A stretch of 64,000 nucleotides of DNA from Nocardioides renjunii (lineage in GTDB: Bacteria; Actinomycetota; Actinomycetes; Propionibacteriales; Nocardioidaceae): NCBI RefSeq assembly GCF_034661175.1, contig NZ_CP141058.1, positions 2,170,001 through 2,234,000 of the forward strand, in the 5' to 3' direction. The notes under the pieces are model-generated. The model worked only from the letters and a program-made list of their open reading frames with translations, was not told where the DNA came from and ran no database searches. Of this stretch, positions 34,221-42,679 are shown one piece after another; position 1 is the first letter of the stretch; every line of letters begins with the position of its first letter. A program made the position numbers and the translations under genes.

Positions 34221-34898
34221 CTACGCGCCGGGCTCGAGCGTGAACCGGTGCCCCAGGCCCGGCTCGGTGACCAGGTGCACCGGGCGGGAGGGGTCGACCT
34301 CGAGCTTCTTGCGGAGCGTCGCCATGTAGGTGCGCAGGTAGTTCGTCTCGCGGTCGTAGGCGGGGCCCCACACCTCGTGGAGGAGGTCGGCGCGGCCGAC
34401 CAGCCGTCCGGGGTGTCGCAGCAGCACCTCGAGGATCGCCCACTCGGTGGGGGTGAGCCGCACGGGCGCGCCGTCCCGGCTGGCCTGCCGGGCGGCCACG
34501 TCGATCCGCAGGTGCTCGGTGACCACCGGCGCCGCGGTGACGGCACCACGTCGGCCGGCCGAGCGGATCCGGGCGTGCAGCTCGTCGACGCCGAACGGCT
34601 TCGTGACGTAGTCGTCGGCACCGGCGTCGAGCGCACCGACCTTGTCCTGCGAGTCGGTCCGGGCGGAGAGGACGATGACGGGCAGCCGGCTCCACGTCCG
34701 CAGGGACTGCAGGACCTCGAGGCCCGGGATGTCGGGAAGTCCCAGGTCGAGGACGACGAGGTCGGGCGCGTCCTCGCGCAGCGCGTCCAGGGCCGTGCGA
34801 CCGTCGGCGGCGACGAGCACCTCGTGGTCCTCGGCCCGCAGCCCGATGGCCAGCGTCGTGCGCAGGACCAGGTCGTCCTCGACCAGCAGGATCCTCAC
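34221..34898 (-). CDS. kdpE: OmpR-family response regulator, KdpE-like
   Basis: A 225-aa regulator. The receiver domain has acidic pocket E7/D8/D9, phosphoacceptor D51 (VVLDLGLPD) and conserved K in YVTKPFG. The C-terminal winged helix (LTPTEWAILEVLLRHPGRLV, ETNYLRTYMATLRKKLEVDP, GLGHRF) is the KdpE subtype. The start is GTG 34898, overlapping the kinase stop by 4 nt. It lies in an operon behind a KimA-like K+ permease and a KdpD-like kinase. No kdpFABC genes are present, so its likely target is the permease operon itself; that is inference. Confidence 0.87.
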   Translation of the reverse strand: MRILLVEDDLVLRTTLAIGLRAEDHEVLVAADGRTALDALREDAPDLVVLDLGLPDIPGLEVLQSLRTWSRLPVIVLSARTDSQDKVGALDAGADDYVTKPFGVDELHARIRSAGRRGAVTAAPVVTEHLRIDVAARQASRDGAPVRLTPTEWAILEVLLRHPGRLVGRADLLHEVWGPAYDRETNYLRTYMATLRKKLEVDPSRPVHLVTEPGLGHRFTLEPGA

Positions 34899-36250
34899 CG
34901 GGCGGCCCCCAGCTCGACGACCATCGTCAGGCCACCGCCCGGCGTCGTCCCGGCCTCGAGCGCCCCGCCCTGGGCCTCCGCGAGGCCGCGGGCCACGGCG
35001 AGCCCGAGGCCTACGCCGTCACGGTGGCCGTGGTCGCCGACCTGCTGGAACGGCTCGAACATGCGCGGCCGGTCGGTGTCCGCCACCCCGGGACCGTGGT
35101 CGACGACCGCGAGCCGGACCCGCTCGTGGTGCGCGGTCGCACAGACCTCCACGGGTCCGTCCGTGTGGCGCAGCGCGTTGCCCACGAGGTTGGCCAGCAC
35201 CCGCTCCAGGAGCCCGGCATCGGCGCGCACGTGCGGCATCGGTCCGACGACGTCGACGCGTCCGGCCGCCTCGAGGTCGGCGAGCACGCGGGTGAGGACG
35301 CCCACCGGGTCGACAGGAGCGAGGACCGGCTCGACGGCCCCGGTCTGGAGGCGGCTCATGTCCAGCAGGTCGGCCACGATCGAGGTCAGCCGGGTGGTGC
35401 TGGCGGCGATCGCCGTCAGGAGCGACGTGCGGTCGTCGCCGGTGAGGCGGTCGCCGTTGCGCAAGAGGGTGCCCGCGGCGGCCTGGATGCCGGCGAGCGG
35501 CGTACGCAGGTCGTGGGAGACCGCCGCCAGCAGGGCCGTCCGGGTGCGGTTGCCGGCCTCGAGCTCGCGGGCGGCCTGCGTCTGGCGGGCCAGCTCCTCG
35601 CGTTCGCCGAGGACGCCGATGTGGGTGGCGAACGCGGCGAGCACGCGCTGCTCGGCGTCGTCCACCCGCCGGCCGCGGAGCACCAGGACCTGTCGGGTCG
35701 AGACAGGCGCCACGCTGTCGTCGCGGTCGAACGGCGCCTGCGCATCGACCAGCTCGGCGACGCTGGGCGCGAAGTGCTCGCGGACGAGGTCGAGCAGCCG
35801 CGCGACGTCGTAGTCCCCGCCCAGGACCCGCCGGTTGAGCATCGCGAGGGTCGCGGCCTCGCGGCGTGCCTGCGAGGCCTGCTCACGGCGGCGGGCCGCC
35901 GAGTCCACGACCGAGGCGACGGCCACCGACACCGCGACGAAGACGACCAGCGCCACGACGTTCGACGCCGAGGCGATGCGCAGGGTCTGGACGGGCTCGG
36001 TGAAGTAGTAGTTCAGCGACATCGCGCCGAGCGCCGACGCCGCGAGTGCGGGCCACCGACCACCGACGAGGGCGCACGCCACGGCGAGGGCGAGGAACAG
36101 CATGGTCTGCAGCGCCGGGCCGTCGGGGTCCTGGCTGCCGAGCAGCACCGCGGTCAGTGCGACCGAGCCGGGGCCCGCGAGCAGCCACCCGCCGAGGACC
36201 CGGCGGCGGCCCAGGGCACCCGCCCTCGGCTCGTCGCTGCTGACGGACAT
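34895..36250 (-). CDS. KdpD-like sensor histidine kinase lacking the N-terminal KdpD/USP region
   Basis: A 451-aa membrane kinase. Four clustered helices (LLAGPGSVALTAVLLGSQDP, LFLALAVACALVGGRWPALA, SNVVALVVFVAVSVAVASVV) form the DUF4118 domain with MSLNYYFTEPVQTLRIA, its signature. A GAF-like linker follows, then HisKA (AAVSHDLRTPLAGIQAAAGT) and HATPase (NLVGNALRHTDG, DHGPGVA, GVGLGLAVARGLAEAQGG). Full KdpD is about 900 residues with N-terminal KdpD and Usp domains; these are absent. ATG 36250 is chosen because GGAGGG lies 7 nt upstream. It is cotranscribed with the K+ permease and the response regulator. Confidence 0.86.
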   Translation of the reverse strand: MSVSSDEPRAGALGRRRVLGGWLLAGPGSVALTAVLLGSQDPDGPALQTMLFLALAVACALVGGRWPALAASALGAMSLNYYFTEPVQTLRIASASNVVALVVFVAVSVAVASVVDSAARRREQASQARREAATLAMLNRRVLGGDYDVARLLDLVREHFAPSVAELVDAQAPFDRDDSVAPVSTRQVLVLRGRRVDDAEQRVLAAFATHIGVLGEREELARQTQAARELEAGNRTRTALLAAVSHDLRTPLAGIQAAAGTLLRNGDRLTGDDRTSLLTAIAASTTRLTSIVADLLDMSRLQTGAVEPVLAPVDPVGVLTRVLADLEAAGRVDVVGPMPHVRADAGLLERVLANLVGNALRHTDGPVEVCATAHHERVRLAVVDHGPGVADTDRPRMFEPFQQVGDHGHRDGVGLGLAVARGLAEAQGGALEAGTTPGGGLTMVVELGAAR

Positions 36251-36272
36251 GTGCACACCCTCCATCATCCGC

Positions 36273-38183
36273 TCAGCCCGCATGGACGCGGGGACGCCTC
36301 GCCACGTCGGGCTCCGCACGCCGGAGCACCTCGCGGGTGACCGGGGCGACCTCGCCGTTGCCGAAGAGCAGGAAGCGCAGCATCTGCTTGACCGGGTTGC
36401 CCTCGGTCCAGTCGATGTGGATGTGCGGGACCACGCCGGACACGTCGCGCACGTGCAGGAGGAGGGCCGCGAGCGCGTTGGCCACGCTGGAGGACTCGAC
36501 CGTCATGACGCGGTGGCGACCGTGCAGGACCTCGCCCCGCACCAGCAGGCGGCTCTCGAAGTCGCTGGGGTCGGAGACCACCACCTCGACGAAGACGATG
36601 TCGGGGTCCGTCGGCAGGTCCAGGTCCCTCCTCACCTGCTCGACCTTGGCGGCGTACTCGGCGGCCCCGCGGTGTCCGGACTCGTGCGCGACGAGCCGGA
36701 TGGTGCGGCGGGCGCAGTCCCGGACGAAGACCTGGCTGGTCGCGTCGAGCTCGACGTCGGTGACGCGCAGCTCGAAGGCGCGGCGCAGCCGGGACAGCAG
36801 CGACACGGCCACGATGGCGGCGATGAAGCACGCGCCGATCCTGATGCCGTCGGGTCGTTCCCAGACGTTGACCGCCGTCGTGTAGGCGAACACTGCGGTG
36901 ATGGCCGCGAACGCCGTCGCCCAGGCGCGCTGACCGGCGCGGCGCGCGGCAAGGGTCACCGCGACTCCGGCGCTGGTGAACAGCATGAGCACGCCCGTGG
37001 CGTAGGCGCCTGCCTGCGCGTCGACGTCGGCGTCGAAGAGCCAGGTGATGAGGAAGGCCGTGCCCGTGAGGACCAGGACGAGCGGGCGGGTGGCGCGCGT
37101 CCACGTCGGAGCCATCCCGTAGCGCGGCAGGTAGCGCGGGATGAGGTTGAGCAGGCCCGCCATCGCCGACGCCCCGGCGAACCAGAGGATGGCGATCGTC
37201 GCGGCGTCGTACGTCGTGCCGAACGCGTTGCCCAGGTGCGCGTGGGCCAGGTAGGCCAGCGCCCGCCCGTTGGCCTCGCCACCGTCCTCGAACTCCGCGG
37301 CGGGGATGAGCAGCGTCGTCACGAACGAGCTGCTGACGAGGAAGCCGCTCATCGTCAGCGCCGCGACGGTCAGCAGCTTCTTGGTCTCCCGGACCCGCCC
37401 ACGCGGCGCCGCCTCCGTGTCGCTGGCGTCGCCTCGCACCAGGGGCATGACGGCGACGCCCGTCTCGAACCCCGACATCCCGAGCGCCAGCTTGGGGAAG
37501 ACCAGGAGCGCGACGGCCACCATCATCACCGGGCTGCCGTGCTGCTCGGTCAGGGCGCTGGTCCAGTCCCCCACCACTGAGGGGTCGCGGATGATCTGCC
37601 AGGTGCTGACGGCGATCACCACGAGGTTGAGCAAGAGGTAGGTGCCGACCAGGACGACCGCGACCCCGATCGCCTCGCGGAAGCCCCGGAGGAACACGCC
37701 GCCGAGGAGCGCGAGGAGCACGATCGTGATCCCCAGCTCGTGCCCGTGCAGGACGCTCTCGAGGTTCGGGTTCTCCACGAGGTGTGCGGTCGCGTCGGCC
37801 GCGGACAGCGTCATGGTGATGACGAAGTCCGTGGCGGCGAACCCGAGCAGGACCAGGACGAAGAGCTTGCCCTTCCAGAAGCCCATGAGCCGCTCGAGCA
37901 TCGCGATCGAGCCCTCGCCGTGGGGGCTCTCCTCGGCCACCCGCCGGTAGACCGGCAGCGCCCCGAGCAGGGTCAGCAGCACGAGGACCACGGTGGCGAG
38001 CGGGCTCAGCAGCCCGGCGGCGAGCGCCGCGATCCCGGGCTGGTAGCCGAGGGTCGAGAAGTAGTCGACGCCGGTCAGGCACATCACTCGCCACCAGCTG
38101 CTGCCGCGGTGGTCGTCAGGAGCGGTGGCGGAGGAGGCCGGTGAGGAGGCGGGGGTGGAAGGACGGGGAATGGTGGTGGACAC
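36273..38183 (-). CDS. APC-superfamily permease, KimA-like putative potassium transporter
   Basis: A 636-aa permease with about 12 transmembrane helices and a 150-residue C-terminal cytoplasmic domain. [20 protein letters not shown] near the N-terminus and [19 protein letters not shown] are features of the KimA (YdaO)/amino-acid permease-like K+ transporter family, whose members import K+ by H+ symport and are often controlled by c-di-AMP. The start is GTG 38183. It is the first gene of a permease-kinase-regulator operon with KdpD/KdpE-like partners, which supports a role in K+ uptake. Amino-acid transport is the main alternative. Confidence 0.78.
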   Translation of the reverse strand: MSTTIPRPSTPASSPASSATAPDDHRGSSWWRVMCLTGVDYFSTLGYQPGIAALAAGLLSPLATVVLVLLTLLGALPVYRRVAEESPHGEGSIAMLERLMGFWKGKLFVLVLLGFAATDFVITMTLSAADATAHLVENPNLESVLHGHELGITIVLLALLGGVFLRGFREAIGVAVVLVGTYLLLNLVVIAVSTWQIIRDPSVVGDWTSALTEQHGSPVMMVAVALLVFPKLALGMSGFETGVAVMPLVRGDASDTEAAPRGRVRETKKLLTVAALTMSGFLVSSSFVTTLLIPAAEFEDGGEANGRALAYLAHAHLGNAFGTTYDAATIAILWFAGASAMAGLLNLIPRYLPRYGMAPTWTRATRPLVLVLTGTAFLITWLFDADVDAQAGAYATGVLMLFTSAGVAVTLAARRAGQRAWATAFAAITAVFAYTTAVNVWERPDGIRIGACFIAAIVAVSLLSRLRRAFELRVTDVELDATSQVFVRDCARRTIRLVAHESGHRGAAEYAAKVEQVRRDLDLPTDPDIVFVEVVVSDPSDFESRLLVRGEVLHGRHRVMTVESSSVANALAALLLHVRDVSGVVPHIHIDWTEGNPVKQMLRFLLFGNGEVAPVTREVLRRAEPDVARRPRVHAG

Positions 38184-38294
38184 CGCTCGAGCATCGGGGG
38201 CGTGCCCTCCGCGAGCCCCCGCCCTTGACGCATCCTTGACGCCCCCGCCGGGTGCCCCGACGGATGCGGGTCACCCGCGAGGTAGCGTCGGAGC

Positions 38295-39149
38295 GTGGTC
38301 GCAACGGGTCCGGTGCTGGTCGACCACCGCGAGCGGGCCAGCTCGATCCCCGACGCCCTGGTCGCGGCCGGCCTGGACGTGCAGCTCACGGACCTGCCGG
38401 TGGGCGACTACGTCCTGGGTCCCGGCCTGGCCGTCGAGCGCAAGGGACCGGCCGACCTGGGTGCCTCCATCCGCGACGGGCGCATCTTCGACCAGGCCGA
38501 GCGCATCCAGTCAGCGTTCCCGCAGGCGGTGCTGCTCGTCGAGGGCGAGCCGCGCATCGCCGAGGACGCGTGGCGCGGCGCCGTCTGCCGGCTGGTCGAG
38601 GACGGCTTCACCGTCCTGCACAGCCTGGACGCCGAGGACAGCGCGGCGTGGATCGCGCGGCTGGCCAAGCGCGCCCGGCGCACCGCTCCCACGGTGCGCG
38701 GGGAGGGACCGCGTCGCGCCCCGCGGCACCCGTCGGCGCAGGCGGAGGCGATGCTCTCCGTCGTGCCCGGCATCAGCACCGTCATGGCCCGGAGCCTCCT
38801 CGCCGGCTACGGCAGCCTCGCGGCCGTGGCGGCGGCCGCCCCCGACGGCCTCCGCGGGCACCCGGGGATCGGTCGGGTGCGGGCCGCTCGCCTCGCCGAG
38901 GCGCTCCACGGCGACTACGTCGCCCTGTCCGACCGCGACCCCGAGCCGGAGCGCCCGGCTCGCGACGGGCGACCGGCCCGGCGTTGGGTCGTCAGCTCAC
39001 CCGACGAGGGCATCGAGGGACAGTCCTTCAGCCGGCGGGCCATCGCGCTGCGGGCGTTGCGGGGCGCCGCCGACGGGACCCGGCTGGTCGACGGCCTGAC
39101 CGGGGAGGTGGTGGCCGAGGCCGCCGCCGGGGACCACCCCGCGGGCTAG
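38295..39149 (+). CDS. XPF/ERCC4-type nuclease with helix-hairpin-helix domain
   Basis: A 284-aa protein. The ERCC4 nuclease domain (residues 5-135) contains VDHRERASSIPD and the active site E48-R-K-x3-D54 (VERKGPADLGASIRDGRIFD). A helix-hairpin-helix domain (about 150-205; MLSVVPGISTVMARSLLAGY, HPGIGRVRAARLAEALHG) follows. This is the XPF/Hef/Mus81 layout, best known in archaea and eukaryotes where it cuts branched DNA, but lacking a helicase domain. The start is GTG 38295. Bacterial homologues occur in some actinobacteria. No other repair gene is adjacent. Confidence 0.88.
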   Translation: MVATGPVLVDHRERASSIPDALVAAGLDVQLTDLPVGDYVLGPGLAVERKGPADLGASIRDGRIFDQAERIQSAFPQAVLLVEGEPRIAEDAWRGAVCRLVEDGFTVLHSLDAEDSAAWIARLAKRARRTAPTVRGEGPRRAPRHPSAQAEAMLSVVPGISTVMARSLLAGYGSLAAVAAAAPDGLRGHPGIGRVRAARLAEALHGDYVALSDRDPEPERPARDGRPARRWVVSSPDEGIEGQSFSRRAIALRALRGAADGTRLVDGLTGEVVAEAAAGDHPAG

Positions 39150-39217
39150 GCCCGCGCGGGACCAGGCCTGCTCGGCCTCGCACGTCGCCAGACAGACATC
39201 AGCGGTCCCTCCGGGTC

Positions 39218-39241
39218 AGGCGTGGGTTCTGCGCCACGCCT
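39218..39241 (+). terminator. Possible terminator hairpin after the XPF-like nuclease
   Basis: AGGCGTGG and CCACGCCT form a perfect 8-bp stem with an 8-nt loop in the 243-base gap between the nuclease and the DUF7144-like gene. The distance of 68 bases from the stop codon makes the assignment tentative. The remaining gap has a TCACGGGTGA element at 39308. Confidence 0.45.
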
Positions 39242-39392
39242 CTCCCACAACAGCGGCCCGGCGCTGTCACGCCGCCCGCAGGACGCGACCGCCCAGGACC
39301 TCCTCCGTCACGGGTGAGGAGGGACGTCCGCGCCGTGCCTAGCGTCCGGGGTACGCAGCCGACGACCGGCTGGTCCAACACCTGGAGGAACG

Positions 39393-39812
39393 ATGAGCAC
39401 GACTCGAGCGCACCGCGACCATGACTCGTCGACGAAGGGGATCGTGGCGGGCGGGGGGACCATCTTCGCCGCGACCATGCTGGGGCTGACCGGCGTGTGG
39501 CAGGTGCTGGCCGGCATCGCGGCCATCGCCAACGACGACATCTACGTCCTCGGGGGCGAGTACTCGTACAGCTTCGACATCACCGCGTGGGGATGGGTGC
39601 ACCTGGTGATCGGTGCCCTCGCGATCGCCATCGCCGTCGGCATCTTCTCCGGCAACCAGTGGGCGCTCAGCGCGGGCATCGGCGTCGCGTTCGTCAGCTC
39701 GCTGAGCAACTTCGCGTTCCTGCCCTACTACCCCCTGTGGGCGATCGTGGTCCTGGCCTTCGACGCGTTCATCATCTGGGCGCTGTGCCAGCGGCTCATG
39801 CAGGCCGACTGA
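39393..39812 (+). CDS. DUF7144-like four-helix membrane protein, paralogue 1
   Basis: A 139-aa membrane protein with four helices: MLGLTGVWQVLAGIAAIAND, WGWVHLVIGALAIAIAVGIF, WALSAGIGVAFVSSLSNFAF and LWAIVVLAFDAFIIWALC. The WGW-H-L segment and the SNFAFLPYYPLW segment are shared with the two paralogues at 52532 and 54632. GGAGG lies 6 nt before the ATG. Upstream, TCACGGGTGAGG (39308-39319) resembles the dyad half-sites in front of the LuxR gene and paralogue 3. The molecular function of this family is unknown; recurrence near stress genes suggests an envelope-stress role. Confidence 0.82.
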   Translation: MSTTRAHRDHDSSTKGIVAGGGTIFAATMLGLTGVWQVLAGIAAIANDDIYVLGGEYSYSFDITAWGWVHLVIGALAIAIAVGIFSGNQWALSAGIGVAFVSSLSNFAFLPYYPLWAIVVLAFDAFIIWALCQRLMQAD

Positions 39813-39828
39813 GGACGACCGTCCCCAG

Positions 39829-41355
39829 TCACTGCAGCGCGGCGGTGAGCCGCATGAGGTTGTCGACGTACGCGGCCCGCCACCCGCGCCGCGACCACTC
39901 CTCGGCGGTCAGCTCGGTCGACAGGCGCCGGTAGTCGTCCTGGACGACCCGCAGCCGGGTCACCAGCTCGGGGCTGGAGGCGAGGACGACGCACTCGTAG
40001 TTCAGCGCGAAGGACCGGTAGTCCATGTTCGAGGACCCGACGACTGCCAGGGCGTCGTCCACGGTGAAGAACTTCGCGTGCAGCACGTAGGGCTCGGGGT
40101 AGAGCCAGATGCGCACGCCGGCCTCCAGCAGCGCCTGGTAGTAGGAGCGCTGCGCGTGGAAGACCATGAACTGGTCGGCCACCGCCGACACGAACAGCTC
40201 CACGTGGACGCCGCGCTGCGCCGCGGTCGTCATGGCGTAGAGCAACGTCTCGTCGGGCACGAAGTAGGGCGAGGTCACCGAGACGCTCGCCCGGGCCGAG
40301 TAGAGCATGGAGTTGAACAGCCGCAGGTTGTTCTCCGTGACGAACCCCGGGCCCGACGGCACGACCTGGCAGGCGACCCCGGCCACCGTCTCCAGGCTTC
40401 GCGCCGACCCCGGCTCGGCGGCGGTCTCCCCCAGCGTGTGCGCCAGCTCCTCGCCCGTCTCCGCCACCCAGTCGGTCGCGAACACCACAGCGAGCTGGCG
40501 CACGACCGGGCCGCTGAGGCGCACGACGAGCTCGACGTACGTCAGGCCGCGGCGATGGTTGCCCTCGTCGTCGTAGCCGGGCTCGATGAGGTTCTGGGAC
40601 CCGATGAAGCCGACGTGTCCGTCGACGACCACGACCTTGCGGTGGTTGCGGAGGTCCGGACGCCGCACCTGCCCCTTCCTCAGGCCGATCGGCAGCATCG
40701 GTGCCCAGGCCACGCCCGTGCCCTCCAGCCGCTTCAGGAAGTCCTTGTAGCCGGGTACGGCGCGGGTGCCGAGGTGGTCGAACAGGAGCCGCACCTCAAC
40801 GCCGCGGGCGGCAGCCGCCACGAGCTCCGTGAAGAACCCGTCGGTGACCTCGTCCCAGGCGGCGATGTAGAACTCCACGTGGACGAACCGCTGCGCGCCG
40901 GCCACCGCGACGCGCATCGCCTCGATGCTGCCCAGGTAGTCCGGCAGCACCTCGACCTCGTTGCCCTCGACCATGGGGAGGGCACTGAGGTGGCGGTTGA
41001 GCCGGGCGAGGCCGTCGACCTCGGCGGCGGTCGCACCGACAGGCGCGTCCCGTCCGTCGTGCTCCCCGGGCGAGGGTCCGTCCGCCGGCGCTCGCGTCGC
41101 GACGGCGTCCAGCACCCGAGCGTTGACGTCTCGCTGCCACGCCCGACGCGTACGTCCCACGGAGGTGGAGCCGAAGAACAGGAACGCCACGAAGCCGAGG
41201 AAGGGCACCGCGAGGATGAGGATCAGCCACGCCATGGCCGTGGACGGCTTGCGGTTCCCCGGCAGCACGCCGAGGGCCAGCGCGCAGATGACGACGTGCG
41301 CGACCGCCACGGCAGCCGACAGCAGACCGACGATCCAACCGCCCGCGCCCGTCAT
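39829..41355 (-). CDS. cls: Cardiolipin synthase (phospholipase D superfamily)
   Basis: A 508-aa enzyme that condenses two phosphatidylglycerols to cardiolipin. Two N-terminal helices (GLLSAAVAVAHVVICALALG; AMAWLILILAVPFLGFVAFL) precede two PLD domains with HxK-x4-D motifs NHRKVVVVDG and HAKFFTVDDA, each followed by GFIGSQN or VVGSSNMD. Length is standard for the family. The ATG has no clear Shine-Dalgarno; instead a 7-bp perfect hairpin (41358-41374) abuts it. It converges on the first DUF7144-like gene with 16 bases between stops. Confidence 0.94.
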   Translation of the reverse strand: MTGAGGWIVGLLSAAVAVAHVVICALALGVLPGNRKPSTAMAWLILILAVPFLGFVAFLFFGSTSVGRTRRAWQRDVNARVLDAVATRAPADGPSPGEHDGRDAPVGATAAEVDGLARLNRHLSALPMVEGNEVEVLPDYLGSIEAMRVAVAGAQRFVHVEFYIAAWDEVTDGFFTELVAAAARGVEVRLLFDHLGTRAVPGYKDFLKRLEGTGVAWAPMLPIGLRKGQVRRPDLRNHRKVVVVDGHVGFIGSQNLIEPGYDDEGNHRRGLTYVELVVRLSGPVVRQLAVVFATDWVAETGEELAHTLGETAAEPGSARSLETVAGVACQVVPSGPGFVTENNLRLFNSMLYSARASVSVTSPYFVPDETLLYAMTTAAQRGVHVELFVSAVADQFMVFHAQRSYYQALLEAGVRIWLYPEPYVLHAKFFTVDDALAVVGSSNMDYRSFALNYECVVLASSPELVTRLRVVQDDYRRLSTELTAEEWSRRGWRAAYVDNLMRLTAALQ

Positions 41356-41484
41356 GGCTCGGCCGTCGGCCGAGGGGGCACGGCACGGACGCGACGATCG
41401 GTGCGACGACGTCGGTGGGGCACCGGCCTCACGCTAGGAACGACTGCGCCCACCAGCGTCACCCGGGACGGGTGAACGCACCGG

Positions 41485-41688
41485 TCAGTCGGACGGGATG
41501 GTCAGGACCTCCACGACCCTGATGCCGAGGGTGCTGAGCAGGTTGAGCACGCCCTGCAGCTCCTCCTGGTCGATCACGTCGCCAACCAGGGTGGTCTCGG
41601 TCCGTTGCGCCCGCGCCGACAGCTGGGGGAACGCGCTCACCAGCTCGTCCGACACCGTCCCGTCCACGCGGATGAGCATCCTGGTCAT
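41485..41688 (-). CDS. Hypothetical small soluble protein, 67 aa
   Basis: ATG 41688 is chosen because AGGTGG lies a few bases upstream; the longer frame starts at 41712. The protein reads MTRMLIRVDGTVSDELVSAF, then TETTLVGDVIDQEELQGVLN and ends LGIRVVEVLTIPSD. It looks like one alpha/beta unit (beta-alpha-beta-alpha-beta) and carries no transmembrane segment. I do not recognise the family. The divergent LURP-one gene shares a 240-base intergenic region with two TCACC/GGTGA dyads. Confidence 0.6.
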   Translation of the reverse strand: MTRMLIRVDGTVSDELVSAFPQLSARAQRTETTLVGDVIDQEELQGVLNLLSTLGIRVVEVLTIPSD

Positions 41689-41796
41689 CGCCACCACCTC
41701 GTCGCCCCGCATCCGGTCTCCTCCGACGGAACCTCGCCGCGGCCACCGGCGGTGGCTGGGGCCCTTCGACGGTAGGGCTCACGGGCCGCCGTCCCC

Positions 41797-41897
41797 TCAC
41801 CGGAAACGGGCGAAGCGGTGTCCGCTCGTGCCGTCGACACTGACGTGTTCGCGCACCAGCCTTGCCCGGCGGTGTCGCCTCACTCACCGCGGGTGAG
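41797..41897. promoter_or_regulatory. Two TCACC/GGTGA-type dyads in a divergent promoter region
   Basis: The first is TCACC-GGAAACG-GGCGA at 41797-41813, the N7 spacing with one mismatch. The second is CTCACC-GCG-GGTGAG at 41883-41897, a perfect 6-bp palindrome with 3-base centre. They lie between the 67-aa gene and the LURP-one gene and match the elements upstream of the LuxR gene at 53143. Confidence 0.5.
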
Positions 41898-41952
41898 GTC
41901 GGCCCGCTGCGCGAGGACGACCGTCGTCCTCGACGACGAGAGGGGACGGCCC

Positions 41953-42507
41953 ATGTCCATGCGCGACCGGCGGGAGAAGCGTCAGGAGAAGCGGGAGGTC
42001 TTCGGGCGCGGCGGCTCCGCCGTCCGCTTCCGGATGCGGCAGAAGCTGCTCTCCATCGGGGACGACTACTGGATCGAGGACGAGGCCGGCGGCCGGTTCC
42101 TCCGGGTCGACGGAAAGGCCGTGCGACTGCGCGACACGCTCGACCTCGAGGACGTGCACGGAACCCTGGTCCACCGCATCCAGACGCGCGTGCTCCACAT
42201 CCGCGACTCGATGGCTGTCGAGGATGCCGACGGCGAGCAGGTCGCCCTCGTGCACAAGGCACTCGTGTCCCCCCTCCGCGAGCGCTGGAAGGTCGACCGC
42301 ACGGAGGGTGACGACTGGAGCGTCCACGGGAGCATCGCCGACCACGAGTACGAGATCGAGTCCGACAGCGGCACCGTCGCGGAGGTCTCCAAGAAGTGGT
42401 TCCGCGTCCGCGACGCCTACGGTGTGGAGGTCGCTCCCGGCCAGGACCTCGCCCTCGTCCTGGCCGTGACCGTCGCGGTGGACGCGATGGCCCACCCGGG
42501 GAGATGA
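41953..42507 (+). CDS. LURP-one-related family protein
   Basis: A 184-aa protein of the LURP-one/Tubby-like fold: RFRMRQKLLSIGDDYWIEDE, GGRFLRVDGKAVRLRDTLDL, HRIQTRVLHIRDSMAVEDAD and EYEIESDSGTVAEVSKKWFR follow the repeating beta-hairpin pattern with an expected hydrophobic final helix (DLALVLAVTVAVDAMAH). Tubby-like folds bind phospholipids or act at membranes; the bacterial function is unknown. ATG 41953 has AGGGGA upstream, with ATG 41959 as alternative. Its promoter region contains two TCACC dyads. Confidence 0.85.
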   Translation: MSMRDRREKRQEKREVFGRGGSAVRFRMRQKLLSIGDDYWIEDEAGGRFLRVDGKAVRLRDTLDLEDVHGTLVHRIQTRVLHIRDSMAVEDADGEQVALVHKALVSPLRERWKVDRTEGDDWSVHGSIADHEYEIESDSGTVAEVSKKWFRVRDAYGVEVAPGQDLALVLAVTVAVDAMAHPGR

Positions 42508-42549
42508 GTCCGGGCTGATGGGCCTCCCCCGCTCCTGCCTTCCCCTGAC

Positions 42550-42621
42550 CTACCTCCGGCGTGCCAGCACCGCGAGGATGATGAGGACCGCCAAGACCGC
42601 GAAGATGATCGTGTAGAACAC
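42550..42621 (-). CDS. Tiny single-helix membrane protein, 23 aa
   Basis: GTG at 42621, 8 nt after AAGGA, opens a 23-codon frame that encodes one hydrophobic helix (FYTIIFAVLAVLIILAVLA) and ends RRR before TAG. The hydrophobic helix plus positive end is typical of small inner-membrane proteins. It lies 58 bases downstream of the MHS transporter on the same strand. A (GA)7 tract runs into its ribosome-binding site. Too short for family assignment. Confidence 0.5.
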   Translation of the reverse strand: MFYTIIFAVLAVLIILAVLARRR

Positions 42622-42633
42622 AGCGCCCGTCCT

Positions 42634-42648
42634 TCTCTCTCTCTCTCT
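42634..42648. repeat. TC/GA dinucleotide tract overlapping a ribosome-binding site
   Basis: Seven TC units plus one T (GA repeats on the minus strand) in a genome where such tracts are rare. It directly adjoins the AAGGA of the 23-aa ORF, so slippage could change spacing or mRNA structure there. Confidence 0.8.
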
Positions 42649-42679
42649 TCGTGTGAGCCGGAGCCCCACGGTGGCCCAC

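Noticed and set aside
34221..38183. A kdp locus with a K+-pumping ATPase
   Set aside because: Regulator and kinase are KdpE/KdpD-like, but no kdpF, A, B or C frame is present; the transporter is an APC-type permease.
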